A stretch of DNA of 64,000 nt from Symsagittifera roscoffensis (GCF_963678635.1 NC_087063.1:49363220-49427219); one strand, 5' to 3'. Shown: positions 1-10,699, numbered from the stretch's first letter. The notes: generated from the sequence alone by a model not told the origin. Translations and numbers: made by a program.

Positions 1-93
1 CCGAGCAACGAGAGAAAAAATGTGGCCGACACGGAGAAGCAATTAGAGTCGATGAAATATCGCCTGACGCAAGAGAATGGCTGATGGCCATTT

Positions 94-366
94 TTGACAC
101 CAAGGCTGGAGAACGCCACGGATAAGACGAGGGAGGAAGCACCACCCCTCGTGAAACAAGTCTGGAGTTTTCTGGAGAAACAACTGGAGCTGGCCGAGGG
201 AAGAGGCATGACTGTGGCTAGATTTGTCTCGGCCGCCAATGAAGTGACGATTGGAGGGTTCTGGAGAGAGCACGCCGAGGGTGAGCTGAAGACTAGAAGG
301 GATCATGAGATTCTTAAGTTCTTGAGTCCTTGCTGGGGGAAAGAATTCATGGCAGGAATGTTCGGC
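94..366 (+). pseudogene. 5' portion of ORF1 in copy A, frameshifted from the main ORF
   Basis: This reading frame matches the N-terminal side of the corresponding block in copies B (about 8,194-8,400) and C (about 21,994-22,210), including the stretch around the KEFMAGMF residues of A, which pairs with a SFLAKIY segment in C. The match then jumps to the frame used by the long ORF at 330-3086 near position 365, so one base appears lost (or two gained) in A. There is no ATG at the beginning of the open stretch, and an upstream TGA at 82-84 closes the frame. This may be mutation, an assembly error or an unrecognised splice. Confidence 0.5.
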
Positions 367-3086
367 ACCACAGCGACTATTTTGGAGCCTTCGTGCAGGA
401 GATACTGGGCATGCGCATCAGCCTGCTCTTGGCTTTATATCTGGTCTACCCCAGATACTTGTTCAACATGGGCCCAGCGTACATGTTTAGTCGAGGAGTA
501 GAGACACTTCGGGTTGATGGGTATATGGTACTAGTACTCTTGACCCATGGGGAATTGGTGTCGTTTCATCGATTGATGGAATATGGGGAGCCCCTGTCTA
601 TGGGGAAAGTCCACTCGATCATCGAAACCTACTCCTACAAGTGTGCCGCGGGGTTGAAGACGTTGTTAGTGCAATACCTCATGATGCAGAATCGGCACAT
701 GACGGGTGAAGATAAGAATCCAACATCGAGAGAAGAATGGAAGAAGATGAATGGAGGGATGCCTCTGTTGACGGACCTGTGCCTGGCAATGAGGTCGGAC
801 CCGATGGGGATAATCCGGGGTCTAGAGGAGGTGGTGACCTGCATTTACGGTCCAGCAGTGACGTACGCATTCCCAGATCCCCTGGTAACAACGTATCGTT
901 ACTCTGTGACGCACTTGAGTCTTGTCAGCGTACTGGATGGGACGGCGCTCAATTGGTGTCAGCAGGAGGCGCTTAGAGCACAAATGAGCAATACGGTACT
1001 CTTTGGAAAAGTGAAAGATGCCGAGCTGATAGTGTACAACTTCAGGGGGCAGATGCAATGTAGAATGGGAGGCAAGCGAGAGGGTCCCATCGAAACGTAT
1101 CCCAAGTTCTGGAACTTGAACCCACTGACGGCAGACGGACGAGAGATCTTGAGGATTCCTGCTTGGAAGGAAAGCTTTGCACTGGTTAAGAGGGAGCTGG
1201 AGGCCATAATGGAGAAAGAAATCCTGCCGGCCACCATGCCTGAGTTCCCTATAGTTAGGAGGATGACCTTGGGAATGAACAGCCCCTTGGTAGTTCCATC
1301 CATAATGGCGAGGATGACTACGGAAGAAATGCAGAAGTACTTCACTGATGGCTGGGACCCCCTGTTCGTCGGCTATACGGCGGCGGTTTACTTCCACACT
1401 AGCGAGGCGAAAATAAATTCGTGGACGACGCAAGCAAAAAAGATGAGAGGCTCGCAGCCCCCTGGATATGAGGTGCGAAAGGTCTTGAGAGCTCTTGAAC
1501 AGGAGGGACTTGAGAATATGCTACCAATATGGGATGATGGCAGGATGATCATGATGGAGGGGCATGTCGCGTTGGTGGACGACATGAAATTTGCAACAAG
1601 AAAGTATAGGGCACCCTATGGCTTAGAACAGGTGGAAATGAGACAGGAGGGAAAAGAACTGGATGCTGCAGGCCAACTGTACGTGGCCCTGACGGAATAC
1701 AAGAGATTGGATCCGGCGACACCATCACCACTGTCAGTGGATACACCTGGAGACAAGAGGAGTGGACCCGTGGAGGACCGGTTCAAAAGAATTTTCGAGA
1801 GAAGAAGAAAGGAGTCAGAAGAAGAGAGTATGGATGAAACTCTCAGCGAAGCCGGTGAGGACATGGAAGTGGGGAGTACGCCTGAACCGAGACTATCAGG
1901 GGAGGAGCTCACCACTCAAGAGCTGTTGAAAGACTTGAGCGAGGAGAATTGGGCAGATACTGCCACTCCACCGCTGACCCCGTCCCCCCGGAAGAATCTG
2001 GAGTTGCCATTGGCAAGCGAGACCTCCAATATGGGGATGATACTCTTGAGCTCGGAGGAAAGGGAAAAGAATACTTTAGAGGGAAATAGGGACATGTTCC
2101 TGGGGTCTCTGAAGGACGATGCTTGGCAGGAGTTCTTGAAGGAATTCAATCAAGAAGTGGGCAGCGAGACGACGCTGGACAAATTCAAGGAGGAACTGTG
2201 GGACACAGTTGTGAAATTTGGAGAACCGCTTCTGATAGGAACGGGCCTGGATGAGAAGGCGAGAAAAGAGCTGCTGAACAAGCTGATAGAGCTGAGGAAT
2301 TCACGATCGAAGACTAGAGAAGAAAAATGTGAGGACGGCTCTACTCTGAAACAAAAAACTGTAGATAAAATAGTTGATGATATAAAAGGGGATAAGGTTG
2401 GGACTAGTAATATGATTAAAAGTACTAATATCCTTAAGGCTCGAGCAGGGGGGAGGCAAGAGTTGAAGGGGTTGGAGGTAGACAGAGAGGTCGAATCAGT
2501 GATGATAGCCACAACACCCTCAGGCAGAGATGTGAAGACTCGCAAGAGGAAGAGAGAAGTAGAGGGATTGGGTAGTCCTTCAGTGGATGCTGTTTCGGAA
2601 GGAAACTTGAGAGAGACGGCGCCCATGGTTTTGGCTCGATGCAAGACGGCGGCATACAAGAGCAGCACGGAGCTCAGAAGACCACTCGAAGTAGAGAGGG
2701 AGATAGAGGCTTCCACCGGTTCGACATCGGAGGAAGACTTTAAGCCCCAGAAGATAAACGTGAAGAGAGGTTCAACGAGCGGACAGACATGGGAAGTGGA
2801 TGTCGGCAAAGAATGGGTTTCGAAGGCACACCAGGCCACGGGGAAGCAAGTGGCGAGTGATCCACTGGAGAGGAATAAAACGAGGAACACCTCCCGGACA
2901 TGGTGGGTGGCCCTCGAGACATTGAAGGAAATGGAAGACTGCTTGAAGAAGTTGGACAGTGGAGTGGCTCGCAAACGACGCAATTGGGCCACCCAGCAAA
3001 AGGCTGAGGTTAACAAGATAGTATTGGCGAATCAGCTGAAGAGGTCCTGGCAGAACTTGTTGAAGGATCATTTCGAAGAGGCATGA
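330..3086 (+). CDS. ORF1 of copy A, large protein of unknown function
   Basis: This is the longest open frame in the window (918 codons; first ATG at 411, the earlier start codon being TTG). I do not recognise the family. The N-terminal 450 residues are mixed hydrophobic/charged with conserved blocks shared with copies B and C, for example a LTHGEL block, a TGEDK block and a GGMPLLT block. The second half is Lys/Glu/Arg/Ser rich, low in aromatic residues and probably disordered or coiled. The final 60 residues are basic and Trp-containing. It ends in TGA overlapping the ATG of ORF2 (ATGA at 3083-3086). Homologous order in B and C implies that it was once a selected protein. No enzyme motif was recognised. 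Confidence 0.6.
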   Translation: MLGERIHGRNVRHHSDYFGAFVQEILGMRISLLLALYLVYPRYLFNMGPAYMFSRGVETLRVDGYMVLVLLTHGELVSFHRLMEYGEPLSMGKVHSIIETYSYKCAAGLKTLLVQYLMMQNRHMTGEDKNPTSREEWKKMNGGMPLLTDLCLAMRSDPMGIIRGLEEVVTCIYGPAVTYAFPDPLVTTYRYSVTHLSLVSVLDGTALNWCQQEALRAQMSNTVLFGKVKDAELIVYNFRGQMQCRMGGKREGPIETYPKFWNLNPLTADGREILRIPAWKESFALVKRELEAIMEKEILPATMPEFPIVRRMTLGMNSPLVVPSIMARMTTEEMQKYFTDGWDPLFVGYTAAVYFHTSEAKINSWTTQAKKMRGSQPPGYEVRKVLRALEQEGLENMLPIWDDGRMIMMEGHVALVDDMKFATRKYRAPYGLEQVEMRQEGKELDAAGQLYVALTEYKRLDPATPSPLSVDTPGDKRSGPVEDRFKRIFERRRKESEEESMDETLSEAGEDMEVGSTPEPRLSGEELTTQELLKDLSEENWADTATPPLTPSPRKNLELPLASETSNMGMILLSSEEREKNTLEGNRDMFLGSLKDDAWQEFLKEFNQEVGSETTLDKFKEELWDTVVKFGEPLLIGTGLDEKARKELLNKLIELRNSRSKTREEKCEDGSTLKQKTVDKIVDDIKGDKVGTSNMIKSTNILKARAGGRQELKGLEVDREVESVMIATTPSGRDVKTRKRKREVEGLGSPSVDAVSEGNLRETAPMVLARCKTAAYKSSTELRRPLEVEREIEASTGSTSEEDFKPQKINVKRGSTSGQTWEVDVGKEWVSKAHQATGKQVASDPLERNKTRNTSRTWWVALETLKEMEDCLKKLDSGVARKRRNWATQQKAEVNKIVLANQLKRSWQNLLKDHFEEA

Positions 3087-3616
3087 GGACATCCTCATCA
3101 GCACCGCCATTGATGGCGAATCCCTTCGTTAGAACCGCAGGACAATTGGTGTTCACCTGGAGTCTGGTGGGAATAGAGTTGGAGACATTGACCTCATATG
3201 ACAGGCTGAAGTTGGGAAGCAAGAAGCTAGATGTGTATCAAGTACTGATGCAACACGTGGCCAGGGATAATTCAGGCTTGAGCATGGCTAGGAGGAAGGA
3301 TGCCACATGTTTCTTGAGATGGATAATGTCAATGATGTCTGACAGCACCATCTTGGCGTGCCACCAAAGAGCAAGCGGAAGTAAAACCGTGGAAAAAAGA
3401 GTCTCAACGATCATCTTAAACGTGTATCAGAGTACTGGAATAGAAAAGGAAGATGGTTCCAGACTATCCCTAGAGAACCACAGAAAGCTAGATGAGGTGC
3501 GGAGGTTTTTGAACAAGAAGTTCGAAGAAGAACATGATGTTCACCGTAACCTGGCCTCGTCAGAGCAGTACTCGAGACCCAGCGAGAAGGGGGATACCAA
3601 TACGTGTCAGGAGTGA
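3083..3616 (+). CDS. ORF2 of copy A, first part
   Basis: The ATG overlaps the ORF1 stop (ATGA). The first residues (MRT, then P, then PFVRTAGQL) align with the same place in copy B (10,831 on: MRTTP, then PYVRTQLQ), which supports this start. A central block around RRKDATCFLRW pairs with KRRDALCFVRF in B. Near the end the frame is lost at a run of five G (3589-3593): copy B reads straight through the equivalent position into the block that A carries in the next frame (3604 on). ORF2 parts one and two are therefore probably one protein split by a one-base indel. Function unknown. Confidence 0.55.
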   Translation: MRTSSSAPPLMANPFVRTAGQLVFTWSLVGIELETLTSYDRLKLGSKKLDVYQVLMQHVARDNSGLSMARRKDATCFLRWIMSMMSDSTILACHQRASGSKTVEKRVSTIILNVYQSTGIEKEDGSRLSLENHRKLDEVRRFLNKKFEEEHDVHRNLASSEQYSRPSEKGDTNTCQE

Positions 3617-4797
3617 TAGGAATAGCCTACAACCCCTACTTAGACTCAGAAACTGGAGGCGCTCACAGGAACCACGAGGTAGCGGAGAAAGAGAGGCCGA
3701 GCCTGGGCCTGATTCTTGAGAAAACACCGGAGGTCGTGAGTATACCGCGCTCGAACAAGAGAGTTGAAGTGAACATGGGTGATGGCAATGGCTTGCTGAT
3801 CACGAACTTGGGAGTGGTATGGAAGTTACTAAGACCCTCCTGGTGCCCACATCCCCACGCGAGTCTGATCGAGGAGACCACCGAACGGGTGAGGTTAGCT
3901 CCAACGGAAGATGAAGATTTGGCAAAGTTGAGTGTGGTGCACAAACTGATCTTACCTCAGATGAAGGAGTCAGGCGAAAAGACGAACAGTCTCGAGTCAT
4001 CAAAGAAGATGGAGCCGGGTAGCTGTCTGGATTCTACGTGTGGGAGTGGAGAGCACACCTGCGATGGACGATCATGTGTCAGGATATTGTCCTTTCAAAA
4101 AGAAGATCTGGTTACTTGGTTTGAAGAAATCACGGAAAGGGAGAAAAGTGAAGTACAAATAGTGGCGGAGTGTTACGCGAGAACTACGGTGAACATAGCG
4201 ACAGCTCTCGGATTCTTCTCGAGAATGTGTAGTCTGCAGTCACTGGAGAGGCTAGAGTCTGAACACCCTTTAGTGACGGCGTTGAGCGTGGAATCACGGC
4301 CGGGAGTGTTGCAGGTGACTCAAAAACATATACGGAGCTGGAAGGTTGGTCTCGAGGCAGAAATGGGGTTACCCATGAGCGAAGCTTATGGCCTGCCATT
4401 GAACGCAAAATCCCTGATAGGGTCAATGATGGCCAATTTGTGCGGCAGCCACTACCCACTGCACATGGCGATGGTGGAAGCATCCAACCAGAGAATATTG
4501 GTGGACAAGGCCTTCTCAGTGCCCAAGTGCGTGAGGTTGGCTCGGGTATCGCATCACTCGCACAAGTTGTTGAGGAAAATCAGAGGGACAGTACCGAAAG
4601 AGTTGAGAGATGACTTGAGTGAAATCTGGGGAGAAGAGCTTTTGAAGTTGGAAAGTGAGAACACAAGCGATCACGAGAGACAAAACGTGATCGGAAAACC
4701 TGTGGGGGGCACTCCAAACATGGGAGAGAACGACACGATGCATGAAAAAATGATGGAGCTTGAGCCTCTCTTGGAAGCCTCGGGGGAGCGTGCGTAA
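3592..4797 (+). CDS. ORF2 of copy A, second part with conserved Cys/His motif
   Basis: This is the continuation of ORF2 after the five-G frameshift; the first codon of the open stretch that resembles a start is GTG at 3604, but homology begins a little earlier (GYQYVSG). It contains the motif C-x4-C-x4-H-x-C-x4-C (about 4025-4078), with every Cys and the His kept in copy B (about 14,203-14,255). Further on there is a strongly conserved block, D-x-AFSVPKC-x-RL, also present in B. The stop at 4797 again follows a five-G run, beyond which the alignment with B continues in another frame. The Cys/His pattern suggests metal binding. No family was recognised. Confidence 0.55.
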   Translation, partial: GYQYVSGVIGIAYNPYLDSETGGAHRNHEVAEKERPSLGLILEKTPEVVSIPRSNKRVEVNMGDGNGLLITNLGVVWKLLRPSWCPHPHASLIEETTERVRLAPTEDEDLAKLSVVHKLILPQMKESGEKTNSLESSKKMEPGSCLDSTCGSGEHTCDGRSCVRILSFQKEDLVTWFEEITEREKSEVQIVAECYARTTVNIATALGFFSRMCSLQSLERLESEHPLVTALSVESRPGVLQVTQKHIRSWKVGLEAEMGLPMSEAYGLPLNAKSLIGSMMANLCGSHYPLHMAMVEASNQRILVDKAFSVPKCVRLARVSHHSHKLLRKIRGTVPKELRDDLSEIWGEELLKLESENTSDHERQNVIGKPVGGTPNMGENDTMHEKMMELEPLLEASGERA

Positions 4798-5614
4798 CCT
4801 CAGGAGCATTGAGATCACCCATGGAGAATGCCCATGCCACTGTTTAGCACAGACAGTGTGGTATCCAGACCACAAGAACCTTTGTCTGGTGTGGGATATG
4901 GAGGAAATTCGGTCGATCGGATTACCGGATCACCGGTAGAAGGTGACGCTCTTAGTAGTGAGTACGATGCTGGCTCTGAGATGGATAGAGGAGAATATAA
5001 CAAAGTATCGGGAAGCAAAGACGCCAACGGCTGAGTCAATATATGTGATAGACTACAGCAGGAGACTCGAGTTGTTTGAGACTGCATGCAAAGTATTCGC
5101 CATACCAACGGAAGTCAGAGACGTATGGAGCCGTTTGAGGTAGTTTCCATGGTTTCGGGCGACACTGACGTCTTGGTTGTACATGACAACGAAAAATCAT
5201 ATGAGAAAGCATCAAAAGGAGTATCGACAGTTCCAGGCCGAGATTGGGCCGGAAGCTTTCAAGAGACCCCTGTTAACCCATCGAAATGCGATCACGACAG
5301 GATGGAAGAGAGTGGGTAAAATGTCTAGAGACAATACCAAAGCGAGGGAATCAATACTAGAGGAAGACTTGGCGAAGAACGTGAGCTTGAGCCTACACAA
5401 CTCCTTTTGTTTGAACCGGGAATCTAGGGTGAAGGCACTACCCAACCAGGCGAAGAGGTTGCAGGAGCAAAGAGAATGGATGCGATCCTATGAACAGCTG
5501 AAGGCTTGGGAGGAGATCGTGATTAGCTCCGATGATGAAGAAGAACTGTTGAGACAGTTTGCCGTATCCAGTACTTCAGGAGACGGCACCTCCAAGGCGA
5601 AGAGTGCGAAATGA
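4790..5614 (+). pseudogene. ORF2 of copy A, third part with two in-frame TAG stops
   Basis: Homology with copy B resumes here (block RSIEITH, a PCHC motif, then an LFETACK block and an EAFKRP/THRNA block). All of it lies in a single frame from about 4,800 to 5,614, interrupted by TAG at about 4936 and at 5141-5143. At the second TAG copy B has a sense codon inside a block that otherwise aligns well (PWFRA in both). The C-terminus is acidic (SSDDEEELL). Whether the stops are decay or something used in translation cannot be told from sequence; decay is the simpler view. Confidence 0.5.
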
Positions 5615-6910
5615 GCGGATGGCTCGAATGGATCTTGAGTCTCGAGAGGGAAAGGGGGCTTGAGTGTGGATCCGGGTGAAACCTGGGTTCACGAAAAAGA
5701 AATTTTAATGAAACAGATATTGTTATTAATATGCTATATCTATTATATAAATCAAAATGCTGCATGACAATTTCCTAATTGAATGGGACAAAAGAAATTT
5801 TAAATAATTGGCTTGAAAAGCGAGAATTCATAGGTGCAGGTGTGTGCATATTTTGATTGCTGTTTAGCGATGGTGTGGAAATTTTACATGGCCGTGAATT
5901 TTGGGGTGTAGATAAGCTTAAGTCTGCTGCAAACTTCTGTAAATGACCACTGGCACTGTACCTTGAGCAACACTCGATTTTTTGGGACTACTGGCAGACG
6001 AAAGCACGCAATGAGGACATCGATCTTGAGTCCGGGGAGTATGTGCCAGTCGGTCATATTTGGAAGTTTGACCTTGAGAAAAGCAAGAGCACTCAATTTT
6101 GGGGTGAAATTTATTTTTTCAAAAATTCGAGTGGAGCTTGTCATGCACGATTTTCCCGCGATAACTGAAAACCGAAAAAGAGAATTCAGAACGATCGAAC
6201 AACAATCGCGGGAAAGTTGCTAGATAAAACAGTGGGAAATTGCTATTCGCAATTTCTGTCAGAATAGAACGAGAGTAGAGCTGTCCCATCTGAAACAGAG
6301 ACAGGCGTATTCCCGAGAACTGGATTGTTATCACTCGATTGGATTATTATTTGAACTGAACTAGAGTGAACCTTCGGTGGAAAAGTGGACAGCTTGAGTG
6401 TCCCAATGGTTCACGAGAAACTACATCCTAGAGTTAAAACTTGTCCTTGTCATTGAAACATTAAAACTCATTTAGTTACGTTATTTAATCCTCGAGTTAA
6501 TTACGGACTGAAGTACTTCCCTTTCTTGAGTGTGCTACGATGTGAGTACTTAATTTAAATTTCTAGAGTGTGTTTTATGATTGTTATGTTGAGGTAAGGC
6601 GAGTTTTAGGTTGATCCATCTGAAATGGATCGAAGTTCCACTGTCTAATAAAAAGTAACTTAACGGATTGTTCCGACCCGGTTTTTAACGGCGTTCATGT
6701 ATTTTGGGTATCTAGAGACCTAAGTATGGGGACGTTATTATTTCTAGAGTGGGGGGATATTTTGGTAGTAGCCTTTAAGCTGTAACGGGTCGTAGTCTCA
6801 TGTCACAAGCGAACCGAATTGGCTCCGACTGATTTGAGGTAGAAAAACACAAGAGACAGTGTCCCTGACTCTTGAGCCAATGGTTATAGGGCCTGTTTTT
6901 CTTAAGCCTC
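5615..6910 (+). other. 3' non-coding region of copy A
   Basis: No credible gene is seen. A short block around 6009-6045 (AATGAGGACAT followed by GGAGTATGTG) recurs in the 3' region of copy B (16,456-16,493) and copy C (25,680-25,717), so the family has a conserved 3' non-coding tail and not just conserved ORFs. CTTGAG and CTAGAG hexamers are unusually frequent here. The 3' limit is not defined; the junction with copy B is near 6,911. Confidence 0.45.
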
Positions 6911-7585
6911 ATGTGTGACGAATGTTACAGGTTAAGACCGAGACCGTCCCCTGGGAAAATTTACAAGCAATATTTGATGAAATTGAACCTTCAGACAGTA
7001 ATTTTTGCAGCTGATGCAATGAGAATGCTGAATGGCGCGAGACTGTCAGTAAATGGACTTTACTCGATCGTAGAAGTGGACTGGTTAATAGCGGCAGAAA
7101 ACAACTTCAGCTCTACGAAAGCATTATGGTTGGCTTACCTTGAGGGACATCCCTCAAACAACACCATGGGTCCTGTGAATGCCAGACCGTTGCAAGACGT
7201 AAGGAAGAATCACAAACGTGGGAGATTCCTGACTAGACAGACACACACTGGGCAACGCGTGAAGATATTTAAACAAATTCGAGCGCCTCTAGCTCATGTG
7301 AAGGGTAGAGTTTATCCGAAGCAAAAAACACAACAAGGTGATGCAGAACGATATAGTGATTTGAGGTTCAGGATAGAAAAGTAAGCAGAAATGAGAGAGG
7401 CGAAGATACTAGTGATTGCGAGCTCGTACCTTATGAACACCTCCAAGTCCTTGTTGGGGCCCGATGTGATAATGTTGACGAGAACCAATCTGGATTGGAT
7501 GCAACCCACATCAGTGGCAATGGGGGTTCAACTACAAACCAAAATGAATCCGATAATGATCGTTTTTGCCAGCATCAAAGATTAA
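6911..7585 (+). pseudogene. Second SGNH-like module, first part (copy B)
   Basis: One frame runs through here with a single internal TAA at 7382-7384, where copy C has a sense AAA codon; conversely C has a TAA at 20,921-20,923 where B is open. The ancestral frame was therefore open when the two copies separated. An Arg/Lys-rich stretch (KNHKRGRF) precedes a segment like SGNH hydrolase block I (KILVIASSYL, with GSS in C) and a later VFASIKD, equivalent to a block III G-x-N-D (SIND in C). Enzymatic competence is doubtful because the classical GDS is altered. Function in the element is unknown. Confidence 0.45.
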
Positions 7586-7691
7586 TTGCACACCATAGGT
7601 CTCCTGAGCAGACTCAGGGAGCCAGCAAGGGCAGACACTGTGGTGTGGCCAGCAATCAATCAAAGAAATTCTGGGGTCCATAGGTGAGATT

Positions 7692-8195
7692 ATGAACGTG
7701 CTGAAAGAAGGCGGGTTCCAAAAGATAACCCCGATGCCAGTGTTCGTGTTATCACCAGTTCATGCAAACCTCCTGGACGGATTGAAATTTTTGTGCGCAA
7801 TGATAGCGCTCCTCTCAGAATGGAAATATGATGTGGTGATACCTGCCCCAAATCGCGAAGTTGAGGCGAGGAATCTGAGACGTTTCGTTCAGAATTGCTT
7901 GAAGTGTGGTCAGATATATCAAACGCCACGAAGCAATTTTTTCAATTTCAGCAGGCAGCTCAAGATGAAGCCAGTATTCGATAATGATCATCAAGTGATA
8001 GTGGAGATATCTAATGACCTGTGGTTCAGAGCAATGGAAGTCGATGAAGAAACGAAGAGGCAGGACGCCAAAGAAACTAAAGCTCACTTGGAAGCTACGG
8101 TTTTCCAAAGGAAACCGGAGGCAAACAAGTGGCTGTACTTGACTCTTTTAATAGCCGGCTTGGGCATGGACGCTTTGAGCGGTGCCCATCGATGA
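7692..8195 (+). pseudogene. Second SGNH-like module, second part (copy B)
   Basis: This continues the same module in another frame after a stop at 7585 that is shared with copy C. It contains a hydrophobic strand (PVFVLSPVH), then a long conserved stretch with APNREVEARNLRR. In C the corresponding frame is interrupted by loss of one T in a T run near 21,742. The frame ends at 8195, after which ORF1-like similarity begins in the next frame, so ORF0 and ORF1 may have overlapped or been adjacent in the ancestor. Confidence 0.45.
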
Positions 8196-10300
8196 TCGCG
8201 AAGATCCACGCTTACTTGGTAAGAGAATTGTGTTTAGCGGAAAGCGAAGGAGAGAAGTCAGAGGAGTTCGTAGACTGAAAATGCCAGATAACATTAGAGG
8301 CCTTCTGTACAGAGAACGTGCGAGGAGAAGAAGGTTTTGAGAGGACGGATAGCCTGTTGGATTGGGTGTAAGCAGGATGGACCGCGTCCTTTCTTGCGAA
8401 AATTTACCAAGAGTTCTCTCGCTATTTAATACGAGAAGTCCTCAAGGCTATCACAGAATTATCTATCGTAGTAATCCTGGGACTGTTTGTCACGTTCGGA
8501 TCAGAAAAAGTCAGAAAGGGACCAAAAATGCTGCTGACTGATGGAATAAAGAATCTCTGACTGGTCGGACTCCAGACACTGATTGCATTAACGCATGGAA
8601 AATTAGAAGAGCTGATGAATTTATTCCGCTACCTTGAACAGATGATGGAGAATGTGAAAAAGTTTGACAAGAAAATGTATACAGCCTCTTGGAATAAAAT
8701 GCGACAATCTTGACTCAGCCCAGTTCAATACCTACTGCAGCAGAATCACTTCAGCACAGGGGAAGATAAGTTGACAGAAAGAGGAGGACGTGCGACGTTA
8801 TGTAGGAGGCATGCCCCTACTCACCTTTTTATGCTTATCTATGAGGACAGACCCCATAGCATTGATCAGAGGCGTCAGCAAGTTTTTGGCGGCGATATAC
8901 GGCCCATCAGTGACGTTCGCGCTCCCTGACACGAAAGTGGAAGCCTCCAGTAGCTCGGTGCAATAAAAAAAATTCTCCGACTCATAGCCTGATACCAGAA
9001 AGTGATGAAAGAAACTGAAGATTGGGACAAAAACAAAAAACTATCAGAAGAAATACCCGAAATTCACTTAGTCCGCACGATGTTGAAAGCGTTCGAAACC
9101 AACAAGAGAAAGATGGCAAAGTTCTCTGAATCGATGGACCCGTGCATTATAGGCAGAAATACTGCCGTGCTGCAGTATACGCAGTTTTCATATGCGAATG
9201 AGTCGACGAGGAGAAGGATGAGCAATGCAGGCACTCCGAAACCTGGAAGATTAGAGGAAGAATGGGCCAAGTTGGACCTGGCGCCAATCGCTGTGAGAGA
9301 CAAAGCAGTTTCGCGCTGCTAGTCATGAATCTCAGGCCAGAGTCGGCAAAAACTGGGAAACTGCTGACCAGGATTGCTCTAGCGCCCTTCGGTTGTGAAG
9401 AAGTTATGATAGGACACGTAGAACGTGAAGACCGGTCAGCTGGTAAACTAGTAGTGCCAAAGCTTCCAACCTAAACAACGAGTGATGAGCAAGGAACTTC
9501 AGGGTCGGGGAAGAGTAAAGAGCGAAATTATGAAGAGCAAGAAGACCATCAACCGGAAGAACCAAAAGAGCAGGACCTCGATCATGTGGGAAAGGATGAA
9601 GCAAAGCCGCAGTAGGTGGTGCATATAGCCTGGACTTCAAATTCCTGGACGATGCAAGAACAGAAACCTTGGCAGGGACGACTGAACCAGCGGAAGAAAA
9701 AACTTCTACGGTGGAGCCTCCCTCAGCCTCCACGAACGCAGCCCATAAATTGCCGGAGAGTAGCTCTCCTGGCAAGACTAAAACTACTACAAAAACATTT
9801 AACGGACTCTCCGCGAAGGATAAAATTAGAGGGCGCTGCCCGAATACTTTTTTTGGGAACACTGCCAGAAGAAGAGTGAAAAGTTCACCACCGGGATCAT
9901 GTAAAAAGAACAGACTGAAGTTGTTTTTATGGAGGAGGTCGGGACAGTTGTACAGTGCAACCGGACCCAGTCCATGTTAAAAACAGGTCCCAACAGACCA
10001 CTGATGCATAAAATTCAAGACAAACTGGACGAATGCGAAGAGATTATGAGCGAATTTGTAATTGATTCGGCCACTGATGACGGTGACACAAACTCTCCGA
10101 TCAATGTGACGCACCAAGAAAGCAACGAGGGAATGGTAAACCTTTCCAAGACTAAAAAAGGAATAATGCGATCGAAGATGGTGATTGACAAGATCAATGA
10201 TATGAAGATGACGTTGGGCAGCAAAATAACGTTAAGAAAAACTGGAAAGACAAACATGGACTCTGAACCTCTAACAAACCTCTGCCAACTCAGCTAAACG
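8194..10300 (+). pseudogene. ORF1 relic of copy B
   Basis: Broken equivalents of A's ORF1. A piece with QEFSRYLIREVL pairs with A's AFVQEILGM region, LTHGKLEELM pairs with LTHGELVSFH, and TGEDK is shared. At 9,002-9,322 the block EIHLVRTMLKAFE corresponds to YEVRKVLRALE of A. At 9,974-10,297 a Lys/Asp-rich segment with MVIDKINDMK resembles TVDKIVDDIK in A. Several frames and stops are involved. The long middle of A's ORF1 is absent, so B is internally deleted or A expanded. Confidence 0.5.
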
Positions 10301-10699
10301 AAATCGATTTGATGATGCCGTTGACATTGGGCAAGACGATGACAGATTGCCTGGCCCGTCAAAAAAGATGACCGATATAGCGATGGTGCTACCCATCCTC
10401 ATGGCAAGATAAAAACCAAGACAGCTAGTTTTAAAACCAAGAAGTTTTCTTACTGGAGCCAAACTAAGTGGAAATACTCAGCCAACGTGGTGAGAGTACC
10501 TATAGGGATTACAAACCATCATGCATGAACCACAGAAAGGGAAGTAGTAGGACTGCTGACCCCAGTGGAAAACACCCATTTGGCAGTATCGGACACAGTC
10601 TCGATAGACAAGCCAGCTGGTGGATACATGAAAAAGATGGAATACAGGAACTCAGCGAAAGGACACCATAAGGGTGCCATGGAAGGATACCTGGAATAA

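Larger units (their letters stand above)
1..6910 (+). mobile_element. Copy A of an unrecognised multi-ORF repeat family
   Basis: This is the most open of three related copies in the window; its 5' end lies outside. Two long coding blocks (ORF1 to 3086, ORF2 from 3083 to 5614) are followed by about 1.3 kb of non-coding DNA. The translated blocks align, in the same order, with decayed copies B (6,911 on) and C (19,937 on), so this is a repeat family and not a single gene. It is visibly richer in G+C and in purines on the plus strand than the AT-rich DNA further right. No reverse transcriptase, transposase, integrase or polymerase motif was seen. It could be a non-autonomous element, an old viral insertion or an amplified host gene family; the mode of movement is unknown. 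Confidence 0.6.

Noticed and set aside
822-1433. Long minus-strand frames opposite ORF1 of copy A
   Set aside because: Shadows of the plus-strand ORF1, which is the strand showing homology to copies B and C.
1-5614. Bacterial operon or contaminant
   Set aside because: No ribosome binding sites or bacterial families; related decayed copies sit in the same contig among animal LINEs.
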